DNA of 61,262 bases from an uncultured Clostridium sp. Lineage in GTDB: Bacteria > Bacillota > Clostridia > Lachnospirales > Lachnospiraceae. Both the position numbers and the translations under genes were made by a program. The notes beneath the pieces are model-generated. The model made no database searches. It saw only the letters and a list, made by a program, of their open reading frames with translations, and was not told the origin of the DNA. The DNA lies in assembly GCA_900538475.1 (NCBI GenBank), contig UPYT01000021.1, forward strand, positions 1 to 61,262, given 5' to 3'. Below are positions 25,313 through 33,468 of this stretch, in pieces (position 1 is the stretch's first letter; the number at the start of each line of letters is the position of its first letter).

Positions 25313-26416
25313 ATGCAGAAGGGAAAAGCTAGTTTATTATTTGAAAATCCGGTATATGTGGCAGGAATGGCCTCGGTGGCCGGGAAAAAAGAAGGAGAAG
25401 GACCCCTGGGAAAGCAGATCGATGTTGTGGAAGCAGATCCCATGTTTGGAGCAGATAACTGGGAAAAGGCAGAAAGCGCCATGCAGAAGCAGGCGGCGGA
25501 TTTGGCTCTGGAAAAAGGCGGTATCCACAGAGGAGATGTCCGGTATCTGTTTGCTGGAGATCTGCTGGGTCAGCTGATTGCTACCTCATTTGGAAGCGTT
25601 GATTTGGAGATTCCCCTGTTTGGTCTGTACGGAGCCTGCTCTACTATGGGGGAGGCTTTGAGTCTGGGCGCAATGTGCGTAGCTGGAGGACACGGGGATC
25701 AGGTGCTGGCTCTGGCTTCCAGCCATTATGCTACGGCGGAAAAACAGTTCCGGTTTCCTCTGTCCTACGGAAATCAAAGGCCTCAGAGTGCGACCTGGAC
25801 AGTAACCGGATGTGGAGCGGTTGTTTTGTCAAAGCATCCAGGACAGATCCTGGCAAGAAAAACAGCAGAGGCTGATGGGAAAACAACCAGACAGCGCCAG
25901 GTGCGGATTGCAGGAATTACAACAGGAAAGCCGGTAGATCTGGGGATCCGAGATTCGATGAATATGGGAGCGGCCATGGCGCCTGCGGCCTGGGATACGA
26001 TTATGCAGAATTTTCGGGATCTGGAGGTAGAGGAAGGCTGGTATGACCGGATTATTACTGGTGATCTGGGAAATGTAGGGCAGAAGGTGCTTTTGGATCT
26101 GATGAAGCAGGAGGGACATGATCTGTCAGGAATTTCTATGGACTGCGGCCTGGAAATCTATGACTGCCAGAGCCAGGATACGCATTCGGGAGGAAGCGGC
26201 TGCGGCTGTTCTGCAGTGACTCTGTGTGCTCATATACTTCCGATGCTGTTTTCTGGAAGCTGGAAGAGGGTTCTTTTTGTTCCTACAGGGGCGCTGCTTT
26301 CTACGGTCAGCTACAACGAAGGACAGAGTATTCCGGGCATTGCCCATGGGGTGATACTGGAAAGCTGTGATTTGGAAAATGATGATGAGAATATGGTCAG
26401 AAAATCGAAGGATTAA
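25313..26416 (+). CDS. spoVAD: Stage V sporulation protein AD
   Basis: SpoVAD, 367 aa, a soluble protein with thiolase/ketosynthase fold that in Bacillus binds dipicolinic acid and sits on the outer face of the spore inner membrane. Typical segments: LLFENPVYVAGMASVAGKKEGEGPLG, FGLYGACSTMGEALSLGAM (position of the thiolase Cys), LASSHYATAEKQFRFPLSYGNQRPQSATWTVTGCGAVVLS, and GSGCGCSAVTLCAHILPML. Length is normal. AAGGAGGG stands 7 bases upstream of ATG. Sits between spoVAC and spoVAE as in most Firmicutes. Confidence 0.96.
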   Translation: MQKGKASLLFENPVYVAGMASVAGKKEGEGPLGKQIDVVEADPMFGADNWEKAESAMQKQAADLALEKGGIHRGDVRYLFAGDLLGQLIATSFGSVDLEIPLFGLYGACSTMGEALSLGAMCVAGGHGDQVLALASSHYATAEKQFRFPLSYGNQRPQSATWTVTGCGAVVLSKHPGQILARKTAEADGKTTRQRQVRIAGITTGKPVDLGIRDSMNMGAAMAPAAWDTIMQNFRDLEVEEGWYDRIITGDLGNVGQKVLLDLMKQEGHDLSGISMDCGLEIYDCQSQDTHSGGSGCGCSAVTLCAHILPMLFSGSWKRVLFVPTGALLSTVSYNEGQSIPGIAHGVILESCDLENDDENMVRKSKD

Positions 26417-26434
26417 AGAGAGGAGGGCGAAGGG

Positions 26435-26791
26435 ATGACAGATATCATTAAGGCATTTCTGACAGGTGGGCTGATTTGCAGTCTGGTACAGATTTTGCTG
26501 GATCGGACGAAGCTGATGCCTGGCCGGGTGATGGTTATGCTTGTAGTGTCGGGCGGAATATTGGGCTGGCTGGGACTTTATGAGCCTTTTGCGGAATGGG
26601 CCGGAGCCGGGGCATCAGTTCCCCTTCTTGGCTTTGGAAATACGCTGTGGAAGGGTGTGGCAGAAAGTATGGCAGAGGACGGCTTTCTGGGAATTTTCCG
26701 GGGAGGTCTGACTGCAGCCTCTGCAGGGATCACCGGCGCTCTGGTATTTGGATATTTGGGAGCTCTTGTTTTTAAACCCAAAATGAAATAA
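26435..26791 (+). CDS. spoVAE: Stage V sporulation protein AE
   Basis: SpoVAE (the AEb-type membrane subunit), 118 aa, with three to four membrane helices and the SpoVAC-like signature GAGASVPLLGFGNTLWKGVAESMAEDGFLGIFRGGLTAASAGITGAL. Part of the dipicolinic-acid channel. GAGGAGGG precedes the ATG. Last gene of the operon, with a terminator 24 bases after its stop; no gerA-type or spoVAEa/AF gene follows. Confidence 0.94.
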   Translation: MTDIIKAFLTGGLICSLVQILLDRTKLMPGRVMVMLVVSGGILGWLGLYEPFAEWAGAGASVPLLGFGNTLWKGVAESMAEDGFLGIFRGGLTAASAGITGALVFGYLGALVFKPKMK

Positions 26792-26814
26792 AGAAAACAG
26801 AAAAAGAAACAATC

Positions 26815-26845
26815 AAAAGGCTGTGTGGATTTTTCACAGCCTTTT
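26815..26845 (+). terminator. Terminator after spoVA operon
   Basis: AAAAGGCTGTG (26815-26825) pairs with CACAGCCTTTT (26835-26845). Confidence 0.9.
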
Positions 26846-26892
26846 GTGCTATAATCCAGAAGAAGATTTCAAAAGAGAGGCAGGAAGAACCA

Positions 26893-27381
26893 TTGACAGA
26901 ACGAACAATTTGCGGAGTTTCCGTCAGGAGAGCGATTTTTTTTATTTTGACAGTGGGTTGGATGATTCTGATATTTCTTTTTTCAGCCCGTCCCGCAGAG
27001 CTCTCCTCTCAGGACAGCAGTCGGATGGGCCATCTGGTTGGAAAAATTCTGGTTTCCGATTATGAAGCGTGGCCGAAGGCGGAGCAGGATCGATATGCAG
27101 AGGGGATTGACCATGCTGTGCGAAAAACAGTTCATTTTGCAGAATATGCTATTCTTGGTTTTTTGCTGACAGGAGCAGCTTCTCTTGGAAACGGATGGAA
27201 ATCCTTTTTGCAGCCCGGACTTACGGGCGCTTTGTATGCGGCATCGGATGAATTTCACCAGCTGTTTGTTCCTGGACGAAGCGGGCAGATATCGGATGTT
27301 CTGCTGGATAGCGCAGGAGTGTGCTTCGGAGTGCTTCTGGGAATGCTGTTTTGGAGACTGGTTGGGGAAGTCGGCTCTTAA
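26893..27381 (+). CDS. VanZ family membrane protein
   Basis: Membrane protein of 162 aa with four hydrophobic segments and the VanZ hallmarks: W-M-I-F-FSARPAELSSQDSS after helix 1, the DHAVRKTVHFAEYAILGFLL motif, ASDEFHQLFVPGRSGQISDVLLDSAG (conserved D-E-x-x-Q and GR-x-x-x-x-D-x-x-x-D) and a last helix. VanZ-like proteins are linked to lipoglycopeptide tolerance, yet most chromosomal copies have no proven role. The start is a TTG at 26893 with AGGAAG 5 bases upstream. Stand-alone gene after a terminator; the next gene is 96 bases on. Confidence 0.85.
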   Translation: MTERTICGVSVRRAIFFILTVGWMILIFLFSARPAELSSQDSSRMGHLVGKILVSDYEAWPKAEQDRYAEGIDHAVRKTVHFAEYAILGFLLTGAASLGNGWKSFLQPGLTGALYAASDEFHQLFVPGRSGQISDVLLDSAGVCFGVLLGMLFWRLVGEVGS

Positions 27382-27477
27382 AAGCTCCGTGATTGGAAAT
27401 GCCGAAACGGAAGACGGCAGAAAACAGGAAAATTAGACAGAACAAGAAAAAAGACAAAAAAGTACGAGGAGATTGTT

Positions 27478-30400
27478 ATGTATATTGCAGATCTGCATAT
27501 TCACTCCAGATATTCACGGGCAACCAGTCGCGATTTGACGCCGGAGAATCTGGATTTTCAGGCACGAAGGAAAGGGATCCGGGTGCTGGGGACAGGAGAT
27601 TTTACCCACCCTGCATGGAGACAGGAACTGAAAGAGAAGCTGGTTCTGGAAGAAGACGGTCTGTACCGTCTGAAGACGGAGTATGTACGGGATCCGGAAA
27701 AGGGAGCAGAGGAGGACAGAACCAGATTTGTGATTACTGGAGAAATCAGCTCGATTTATAAGCAGGACGGAAAGGTGAGAAAAGTACACAGCCTTTTGAT
27801 TCTTCCAGGTCTCGAGGAGGCAGAAAGACTGTCGGCAAAGCTGGAAACCATTGGAAATATTCATTCTGACGGGCGCCCGATCCTGGGGCTTTCCTGTCAC
27901 GATCTTCTGGAAATTATGCTGGATATTTGTCCGGAGGGAATCTTTGTTCCAGCGCATATCTGGACTCCGCATTTTTCCATGTTCGGGGCATTTTCCGGAT
28001 TTGACAGAGTAGAGGACTGCTTTGGGGAGCTGACGCCTTATATACATGCGGTGGAAACCGGGCTGTCCTCAGATCCGCCTATGAACTGGCGGCTTTCTGC
28101 CCTGGATCGGTTCCAGCTGATTTCCAATTCCGACGCCCATTCTCCGGCAAAGCTGGGGAGGGAAGCAAATCTGCTGTCAGGCAGTCTCTCTTATGAGGGG
28201 ATGAAGAAGGCGATCGAGACAGGAGAAGGACTTGCCGGGACCATTGAATTTTTTCCGGAGGAGGGCAAATATCATTTTGACGGACATAGAAAATGCCATA
28301 TTTGCATGAGTCCTGCTGAGGCAGACAGAAACGATGGGATCTGTCCGGTGTGCAAAAGGAAAATGACCATTGGCGTTTCTCACCGGATTGATCAGCTGGC
28401 AGATCGAGAGGAGGGCTTTGTCCTTTCCGATGGAAAACCCTTTGAAAGCCTTGTGCCGCTTCCAGAGGTGATTGCTGCGTCAACCGGGCGTTCTGCAGCA
28501 GGAAAAAGGGTGCAGGAGGAATACCAGAGCATGCTGGATAAACTGGGAACGGAATTTGCAATCCTTCGGGAAGTTCCCATTGAAGATATTAGATGCCATT
28601 CCGGATATTTGATTGCAGAGGGAATCCGGAGACTGAGAGAGGGCAGAGTGACAAGGCTTCCGGGCTTTGACGGAGAATATGGGATCATCCGTCTTTTTGA
28701 ACCGGACGAAATACAAAATCCAGAGGGGCAGATGAACCTGAGCGGGATTCTCGAAGCCTCAAAAGTAGCTGGAGAACAAACGGATTCTGGAAAATATATG
28801 GCAGAGGAACCAGAGATAAAACAAGAAAAAGCAGCAGGGAAGACAGGAAAAAAGTCTGCACAGACAGAAGAAAAGAACAGGAATTGTAAAAAAGAAGCAG
28901 AAAGCTTTTGCCTTAATGAGGAACAGAAGAAGGCGGCAGAGCTTCCCTGCCGCAGGCTTGCGGTTATTGCAGGACCCGGAACAGGAAAGACGAAAACGCT
29001 GACAGCCAGGATTCAGTGTCTGATTGAAAAACGAAGAGTGAAGGCCTCAGAAATTACCGCTGTAACCTTTACTAATCAGGCAGCCAGAGAGTTAAGAGAA
29101 CGTCTGCAAAGGGAAATGCCTCATCGGCGGGCCTTTGCCCGGATTCAGACAGGTACCTTTCATTCGATTTGCGGAGAGCTGCTGAAAAGCGCAGGAGTTT
29201 CCTACACTCTGGCCGACCCGATGGAGCTTGAGGAGCTGGCAAAGGAGATTTTAGAGGAGTTGAAATTAAAGCTCTCTGCCACAGCGCTTCAGAACGTGAT
29301 TTCCAGGGAAAAAATAAAGAGGGTGCTTGTTTTTGGAAAGGAATTTCAGAAAGAGGCAGAAGATAACACGCAGCTGCAGCCAGGAACAGATCTCTGGAAT
29401 GCAGTTTCCAGATATGAGGAGCGTCTGAAGGAGCAGGGGTTGTTTGATTTTGATGATCTTTTGATAGAAGCTCTTTGCCTTCTTCTGGAGGATAATGAGG
29501 AAGCGAGAAGCTTTTGCAGCCGGTTTTCCTATCTTCTGGTAGATGAATTTCAGGATATCAGTCCTTTGCAGTATGAGCTTATATGCCAGTGGAACCGCTA
29601 TGGAAAAGAACTCTTTGTAATCGGAGATCCGGATCAGTCCATTTATGGATTTCGTGGATCGGATTCTGCCTGCTTTTCCCGTTTTCTGGAGGATGCGCCG
29701 GAGGCAGAGGTGATTTCTCTTCATAAAAACTACCGTTCCTCAGGTACAATTACAGAAGGCGCTGCTGCTGTGATTTCCAACAATCCGGGCGAAAAGAGAA
29801 GTCTCGTTTCTATGGCTGGGCCTGGCAGCAGGCTTCGTGTTGTAAAGGCATCTGGAAAACGTTCGGAGGGAATTTTTACAGCCAGGGAAATTAACCGTAT
29901 GGTAGGCGGAATTGATATGCTGGATGCCCAGGAACAGGGAGTGGAAGAAAAAACGATAAGAAGCTTTTCAGATATTGCCATTTTATGCAGAACAAACCAT
30001 CAGGCAGAGGCGATGGAGGAGTATCTGAAAAAGGAAGGTATTCCCTATACAATTACAGGAAGAGGAAGCTTTCTGGAGGAAGGGACTGTTCGGGAAGCCG
30101 TGGCATTTTTCCGTGTTCTGTACAGCCAGGAAAAAGAGGCAGATCAGAAAACTGGACGTTTCAGGAAAGAATTGGAGGAGATTGATTCTCAGGCTTTGCA
30201 GGAGAAATACAGGCCCCTTTTATCAAAGAAAAAGCCGACAGATCTGATAAAAATGTGGATGGAGGATCGGGGGCTTTCCCAGGATGAGCCTCTTTCCAGG
30301 CTCATGTCCATGGCGCTTTTTCACAAGACCATGAAGGATCTTTTAGAAAATCTCCTTCTGGGAAGGGAGGGAGATTTGAAGCGCTGCGGAGGCAGACATT

Positions 30401-30726
30401 ATACAGCGGATGCAGTTTCCCTGATGACGCTTCATGGGGCAAAGGGACTGGAGTTTCCTGCTGTTATTATTCCAGGAATGGAGAAAGGGGCATTTCCTCT
30501 TCCGATCAAAAGAAAAGACGGAACACCTGTGGATATCCAGGAGGAACGCCGCCTTTTCTATGTAGGTATGACAAGAGCCAGAGAAGAACTGATTTTTGTT
30601 ACCTGCGGTGAACCGTCAGAGTTTTTGTCAGAACTTCCAGAGCATCTGGTGCAGAGGGAGCAGGCCCTTGTGCGGGAAAGCCCTCAGACACGACAGATGA
30701 GTCTGTTTGATTTTCTGGACTCTTAA
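27478..30726 (+). CDS. Endonuclease Q-like/UvrD helicase fusion protein
   Basis: Two-part protein of 1082 aa. Residues 1-420 resemble endonuclease Q: a PHP-type metal site starts the chain (DLHIHSRYSRATS), GTGDFTHPAW, GEISSIY, KVHSLLILP, CHDLLEIML and NSDAHSP follow, and a zinc knuckle uses Cys273, Cys276, Cys289 and Cys292. A charged Lys/Glu-rich linker (about 430-475) leads to an SF1 UvrD/Rep helicase: Walker A AGPGTGKT (498-505), TFTNQAARELRERL, DEFQDISPLQYE, GDPDQSIYGFRGSD, HKNYRSSGTI, LMTLHGAKGLEFPAVIIPGMEKGAFP and RRLFYVGMTRAREEL. EndoQ cuts DNA 5' of deaminated bases, so the fusion suggests incision coupled to strand unwinding in DNA repair. ATG with a weak GAGGAG-like site. No frameshift between the halves. 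Confidence 0.88.
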   Translation: MYIADLHIHSRYSRATSRDLTPENLDFQARRKGIRVLGTGDFTHPAWRQELKEKLVLEEDGLYRLKTEYVRDPEKGAEEDRTRFVITGEISSIYKQDGKVRKVHSLLILPGLEEAERLSAKLETIGNIHSDGRPILGLSCHDLLEIMLDICPEGIFVPAHIWTPHFSMFGAFSGFDRVEDCFGELTPYIHAVETGLSSDPPMNWRLSALDRFQLISNSDAHSPAKLGREANLLSGSLSYEGMKKAIETGEGLAGTIEFFPEEGKYHFDGHRKCHICMSPAEADRNDGICPVCKRKMTIGVSHRIDQLADREEGFVLSDGKPFESLVPLPEVIAASTGRSAAGKRVQEEYQSMLDKLGTEFAILREVPIEDIRCHSGYLIAEGIRRLREGRVTRLPGFDGEYGIIRLFEPDEIQNPEGQMNLSGILEASKVAGEQTDSGKYMAEEPEIKQEKAAGKTGKKSAQTEEKNRNCKKEAESFCLNEEQKKAAELPCRRLAVIAGPGTGKTKTLTARIQCLIEKRRVKASEITAVTFTNQAARELRERLQREMPHRRAFARIQTGTFHSICGELLKSAGVSYTLADPMELEELAKEILEELKLKLSATALQNVISREKIKRVLVFGKEFQKEAEDNTQLQPGTDLWNAVSRYEERLKEQGLFDFDDLLIEALCLLLEDNEEARSFCSRFSYLLVDEFQDISPLQYELICQWNRYGKELFVIGDPDQSIYGFRGSDSACFSRFLEDAPEAEVISLHKNYRSSGTITEGAAAVISNNPGEKRSLVSMAGPGSRLRVVKASGKRSEGIFTAREINRMVGGIDMLDAQEQGVEEKTIRSFSDIAILCRTNHQAEAMEEYLKKEGIPYTITGRGSFLEEGTVREAVAFFRVLYSQEKEADQKTGRFRKELEEIDSQALQEKYRPLLSKKKPTDLIKMWMEDRGLSQDEPLSRLMSMALFHKTMKDLLENLLLGREGDLKRCGGRHYTADAVSLMTLHGAKGLEFPAVIIPGMEKGAFPLPIKRKDGTPVDIQEERRLFYVGMTRAREELIFVTCGEPSEFLSELPEHLVQREQALVRESPQTRQMSLFDFLDS

Positions 30727-30733
30727 AGAGCTG

Positions 30734-31045
30734 TTATTTGTTCATCATGGCAAGAATCTGCTGTTTGGGTCTTGCGCCCATGGCCTGATTGACAATTTTT
30801 CCGTTTTTCAGTACAAACAGAGAGGGAATACTCATGACATGAAACTGAGCTGCCAGTTCCGGCTGTTCATCCACGTTTACTTTTCCTACGGTGAATTCCG
30901 GGTGCTCCTCTGCGATTTCATCTACAAGGGGAGAAACCATCCGGCATGGGCCGCACCAGCTGGCCCAGAAGTCCAGAAGGACAGGTTTATCGGAATTCAG
31001 GATTTCTTTCTGAAAATTTTCTTTTTTAATGGTTAATGCTGACAT
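30734..31045 (-). CDS. trxA: Thioredoxin
   Basis: Thioredoxin of 103 aa with the [21 protein letters not shown] active site, conserved cis-Pro segment ([15 protein letters not shown]) and normal fold length. A cytosolic dithiol reductant. AAAGGAGG stands 9 bases before the ATG. Only 7 bases separate its 3' end from the convergent helicase gene, without a visible terminator. The two iron-sulfur genes lie upstream in the same direction (52 bases from the nearest), so they may share a transcript. No thioredoxin reductase in the window. Confidence 0.95.
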   Translation of the reverse strand: MSALTIKKENFQKEILNSDKPVLLDFWASWCGPCRMVSPLVDEIAEEHPEFTVGKVNVDEQPELAAQFHVMSIPSLFVLKNGKIVNQAMGARPKQQILAMMNK

Positions 31046-31097
31046 AGGGGAATCCTCCTTTTTCGTAATGATTATGTTTTATGAAAATGATTGAAAT

Positions 31098-31673
31098 CTA
31101 TCTGTTTTTTGCTTTGCAGATAAGCTGAGTCATGGTGCCCATGGGACAGTAGACACACCAGGAGCGGGGCTTAAACAGTACCATAGTGACAATCCCCAGA
31201 ATGGTGGAGGTCAGCATGACGCTGTAGAAGCCAAAGGCAAACTGGGCAGCAGCCGGCGGCAGCCCGGTCTGATGGTAGGCCCAGTGCCAGGGAACCCGGA
31301 AGGTCCACAGAAGCGTCACAGCCTGTCTCAGCTCTCTTGCGCCGGAGAACACCAGCCAGGTGTTCCAGAGCATCTGCAGGAACATGACCAGGAAGAATAT
31401 CAGGAAACCATATCGGAATCCTTTGCTTTTCATCCAGGCGGGAATGTCACGCTTTCGTGACAGACCGAATTGTCCGCCCAGCAGTCCAAACAGCTGCCCT
31501 CTTCCGCAGTAGCGGTTGCAGTAGCCCTTGTTTCCCTTGACCAGAGAAATAATCAGAGGAATAAAAAAGCAAAGCAGGCCCAGCCAGGCAAACAGGATGT
31601 TGAAGAATCCCAGAACCAGATAGGTGAGGGATGCAATCCAGAGATAGTCGTACCAGTGTTTTTTCTGTTTCAT
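31098..31673 (-). CDS. Membrane 4Fe-4S protein, NapH/CcoG-like
   Basis: Membrane protein of 191 aa with about five hydrophobic helices and two cysteine clusters typical of NapH/NosR-type electron carriers: CNRYCGRGQLFGLL near residue 52 and WCVYCPMGTMTQLIC near 174-188. Likely moves electrons between a membrane donor and an outside or periplasm-facing acceptor. ATG at 31673 overlaps the ferredoxin stop by four bases (ATGA); the open frame further upstream runs into the opposite-strand exporter gene and is not real. Forms a pair with the ferredoxin gene, and thioredoxin follows. Confidence 0.82.
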   Translation of the reverse strand: MKQKKHWYDYLWIASLTYLVLGFFNILFAWLGLLCFFIPLIISLVKGNKGYCNRYCGRGQLFGLLGGQFGLSRKRDIPAWMKSKGFRYGFLIFFLVMFLQMLWNTWLVFSGARELRQAVTLLWTFRVPWHWAYHQTGLPPAAAQFAFGFYSVMLTSTILGIVTMVLFKPRSWCVYCPMGTMTQLICKAKNR

Positions 31674-31882
31674 GGGTTCACCTCCTGAATGCGGATAACG
31701 GATGCCGGACATTCCCGGGCGCATTTTCCGCAGCCTACACAAACTGCTTCGGCAACCCTGGCGGTAATTCCCTGCCATACCTGAATGGCAGATGTGGGAC
31801 ATACTTTTACGCAGGAGCCGCAGGCAACACAGTGGGATTCGTCTACAAAGGCTTTCTTTTTCTTTCTGATGCTCTGATTCAT
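31670..31882 (-). CDS. Ferredoxin-type 2[4Fe-4S] protein
   Basis: Small iron-sulfur protein, 70 aa, with two cluster motifs: CVACGSCVKVCPTSAI (residues 19-34) and CVGCGKCARECPASVI. The basic N-terminus (MNQSIRKKKKAF) may contact the membrane partner. AGGAAAGGA lies upstream of the ATG. Translationally coupled to the NapH-like gene, so it is probably its soluble electron partner. Confidence 0.88.
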   Translation of the reverse strand: MNQSIRKKKKAFVDESHCVACGSCVKVCPTSAIQVWQGITARVAEAVCVGCGKCARECPASVIRIQEVNP

Positions 31883-32067
31883 GACAGATTCCTTTCCTGA
31901 GTGGCAGGTGGTTTTTCCTGCCTGTTGATGATACTATACTACAGGAAAAGGAAAAGTTCTGTGATATTGTCACATTGAGAAAAGTGCGTTTCAAGCAGTC
32001 AGGTTCAGTCTTGCAAATGTGCATTCGCCGCGTTAAAATAAACGTAATTGCAAAGGGGGCGGTAGAA

Positions 32068-33447
32068 ATGGCAGGGGAAAAAAATGACTTTTCAAAGGGA
32101 AGCATTGTGGGAAACATTGTGAATCTGGCGATTCCCATGACACTGGCCCAGCTGATCAATGTATTGTATAATATTGTAGACAGAATTTATATTGGACGAA
32201 TACCAGATCATGCGACGCTTTCGCTGACAGGATTGGGACTTTGCCTTCCGGTTATTTCCATGGTGATTGCATTTGCTAATCTTTTTGGTATGGGGGGCTC
32301 GCCTCTCTGCTCGATTGAACGGGGGAGGGGAAATGAGGAAGAGGCAGAGCGGATTATGGGAAATTCCTTCTGTATGATGGTGGGATGTGGAGTGGTTCTG
32401 ACGATATTGGGGCTTTTGCTGAAACGTCCCATGCTTTATTTGTTTGGAGCCAGTGATCAGACATTTCCTTATGCAGACAGCTATCTGAGCATTTATCTTC
32501 TTGGAAGCGTATTTGTCATGGTGGGGCTGGGAATGAATTCCTTTATTAACAGCCAGGGCTTTGGAAAGATCGGAATGATGACAGTCCTTCTCGGCGCAGT
32601 GGCAAATATTATACTGGATCCTATCTTTATTTTTGTGCTGGATATGGGGGTACAGGGGGCGGCCCTTGCCACAGTGATTTCTCAGGGACTCAGCGCGGCG
32701 TGGATCCTCCGGTTTTTGACAGGGGAAAAGACGATTCTGAAGCTAAAGGTCAGCTGTATGAGGCTGGAATGGCCGCGGGTGAGAAATATTGTGGCATTGG
32801 GACTTTCCGGTTTTACTATGGCAATTACTAACAGTCTGGTTCAGATTATGTGCAACGCTACGCTGCAGATCTACGGAGGAGATCTGTATGTGGGAGTAAT
32901 GACAGTCATCAATTCTGTCCGGGAGGTTGTCAGTATGCCGGTGCAGGGAATTACTCACAGCGCTCAGCCGGTTATGGGATACAATTATGGGGCCGGAGAA
33001 TACGGGCGTGTGAGGAAGGCTATCTGGTTTACATCGATTTCAGCCATTGTATACACTACGGCAGTGTGGATTCTGGTTCATGGATTTCCGGAGTTCTTTA
33101 TCCGTATTTTTAACCAGGATGCGGATCTGGTGGCAGCGGGGATTCCGGCCATGCAGATTTATTATTTTGGATTTTTCCTGATGTCGCTTCAGTTTTCTGG
33201 TCAGGCGGTGTTTGTAGCTCTTGGAAAAGCAAAACGTGCGGTCTTTTTCTCAATTTTCCGGAAGGTGATTATTGTTGCTCCTTTGACCTGGCTGCTTCCT
33301 CAGATTGCAGGTCTGGGAACGAAGGGCGTGTTTGCGGCAGAGCCAATTTCCAATCTCATTGGAGGCCTTGCCTGCTTTCTTACGATGCTGGCCACGGTAA
33401 TGCCGGAGCTGAAGGAACAGGGGAACGGAGAAAAGAAAAATACATAA
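32068..33447 (+). CDS. MATE family efflux transporter
   Basis: Multidrug and toxin extrusion-type protein of 459 aa with 12 predicted membrane helices in two similar halves. Family signatures include NIVNLAIPMTLAQLINVLYNIVDRIYIGRI at the N-terminus, FGMGGSPLCSIERGRGNEEEAERIMGN, NSFINSQGFGKIGMMTVLLGAVANIILDPIFIF, and GITHSAQPVMGYNYGAGEYGRVRKA in the second half. It exports cationic compounds with Na+ or H+; the substrate is unknown. AAGGGGG lies about 9 bases before the ATG at 32068; a TTG-started longer frame from 31975 is less likely. Diverges from the ferredoxin gene. Confidence 0.92.
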   Translation: MAGEKNDFSKGSIVGNIVNLAIPMTLAQLINVLYNIVDRIYIGRIPDHATLSLTGLGLCLPVISMVIAFANLFGMGGSPLCSIERGRGNEEEAERIMGNSFCMMVGCGVVLTILGLLLKRPMLYLFGASDQTFPYADSYLSIYLLGSVFVMVGLGMNSFINSQGFGKIGMMTVLLGAVANIILDPIFIFVLDMGVQGAALATVISQGLSAAWILRFLTGEKTILKLKVSCMRLEWPRVRNIVALGLSGFTMAITNSLVQIMCNATLQIYGGDLYVGVMTVINSVREVVSMPVQGITHSAQPVMGYNYGAGEYGRVRKAIWFTSISAIVYTTAVWILVHGFPEFFIRIFNQDADLVAAGIPAMQIYYFGFFLMSLQFSGQAVFVALGKAKRAVFFSIFRKVIIVAPLTWLLPQIAGLGTKGVFAAEPISNLIGGLACFLTMLATVMPELKEQGNGEKKNT

Positions 33448-33468
33448 TTGGGGATACAGGAGATGAAA

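Noticed and set aside
31674..32159. N-terminal extension of the NapH-like frame
   Set aside because: Would overlap the ferredoxin gene and the divergent MATE gene; the ATG at 31673 coupled to the ferredoxin stop is far better.
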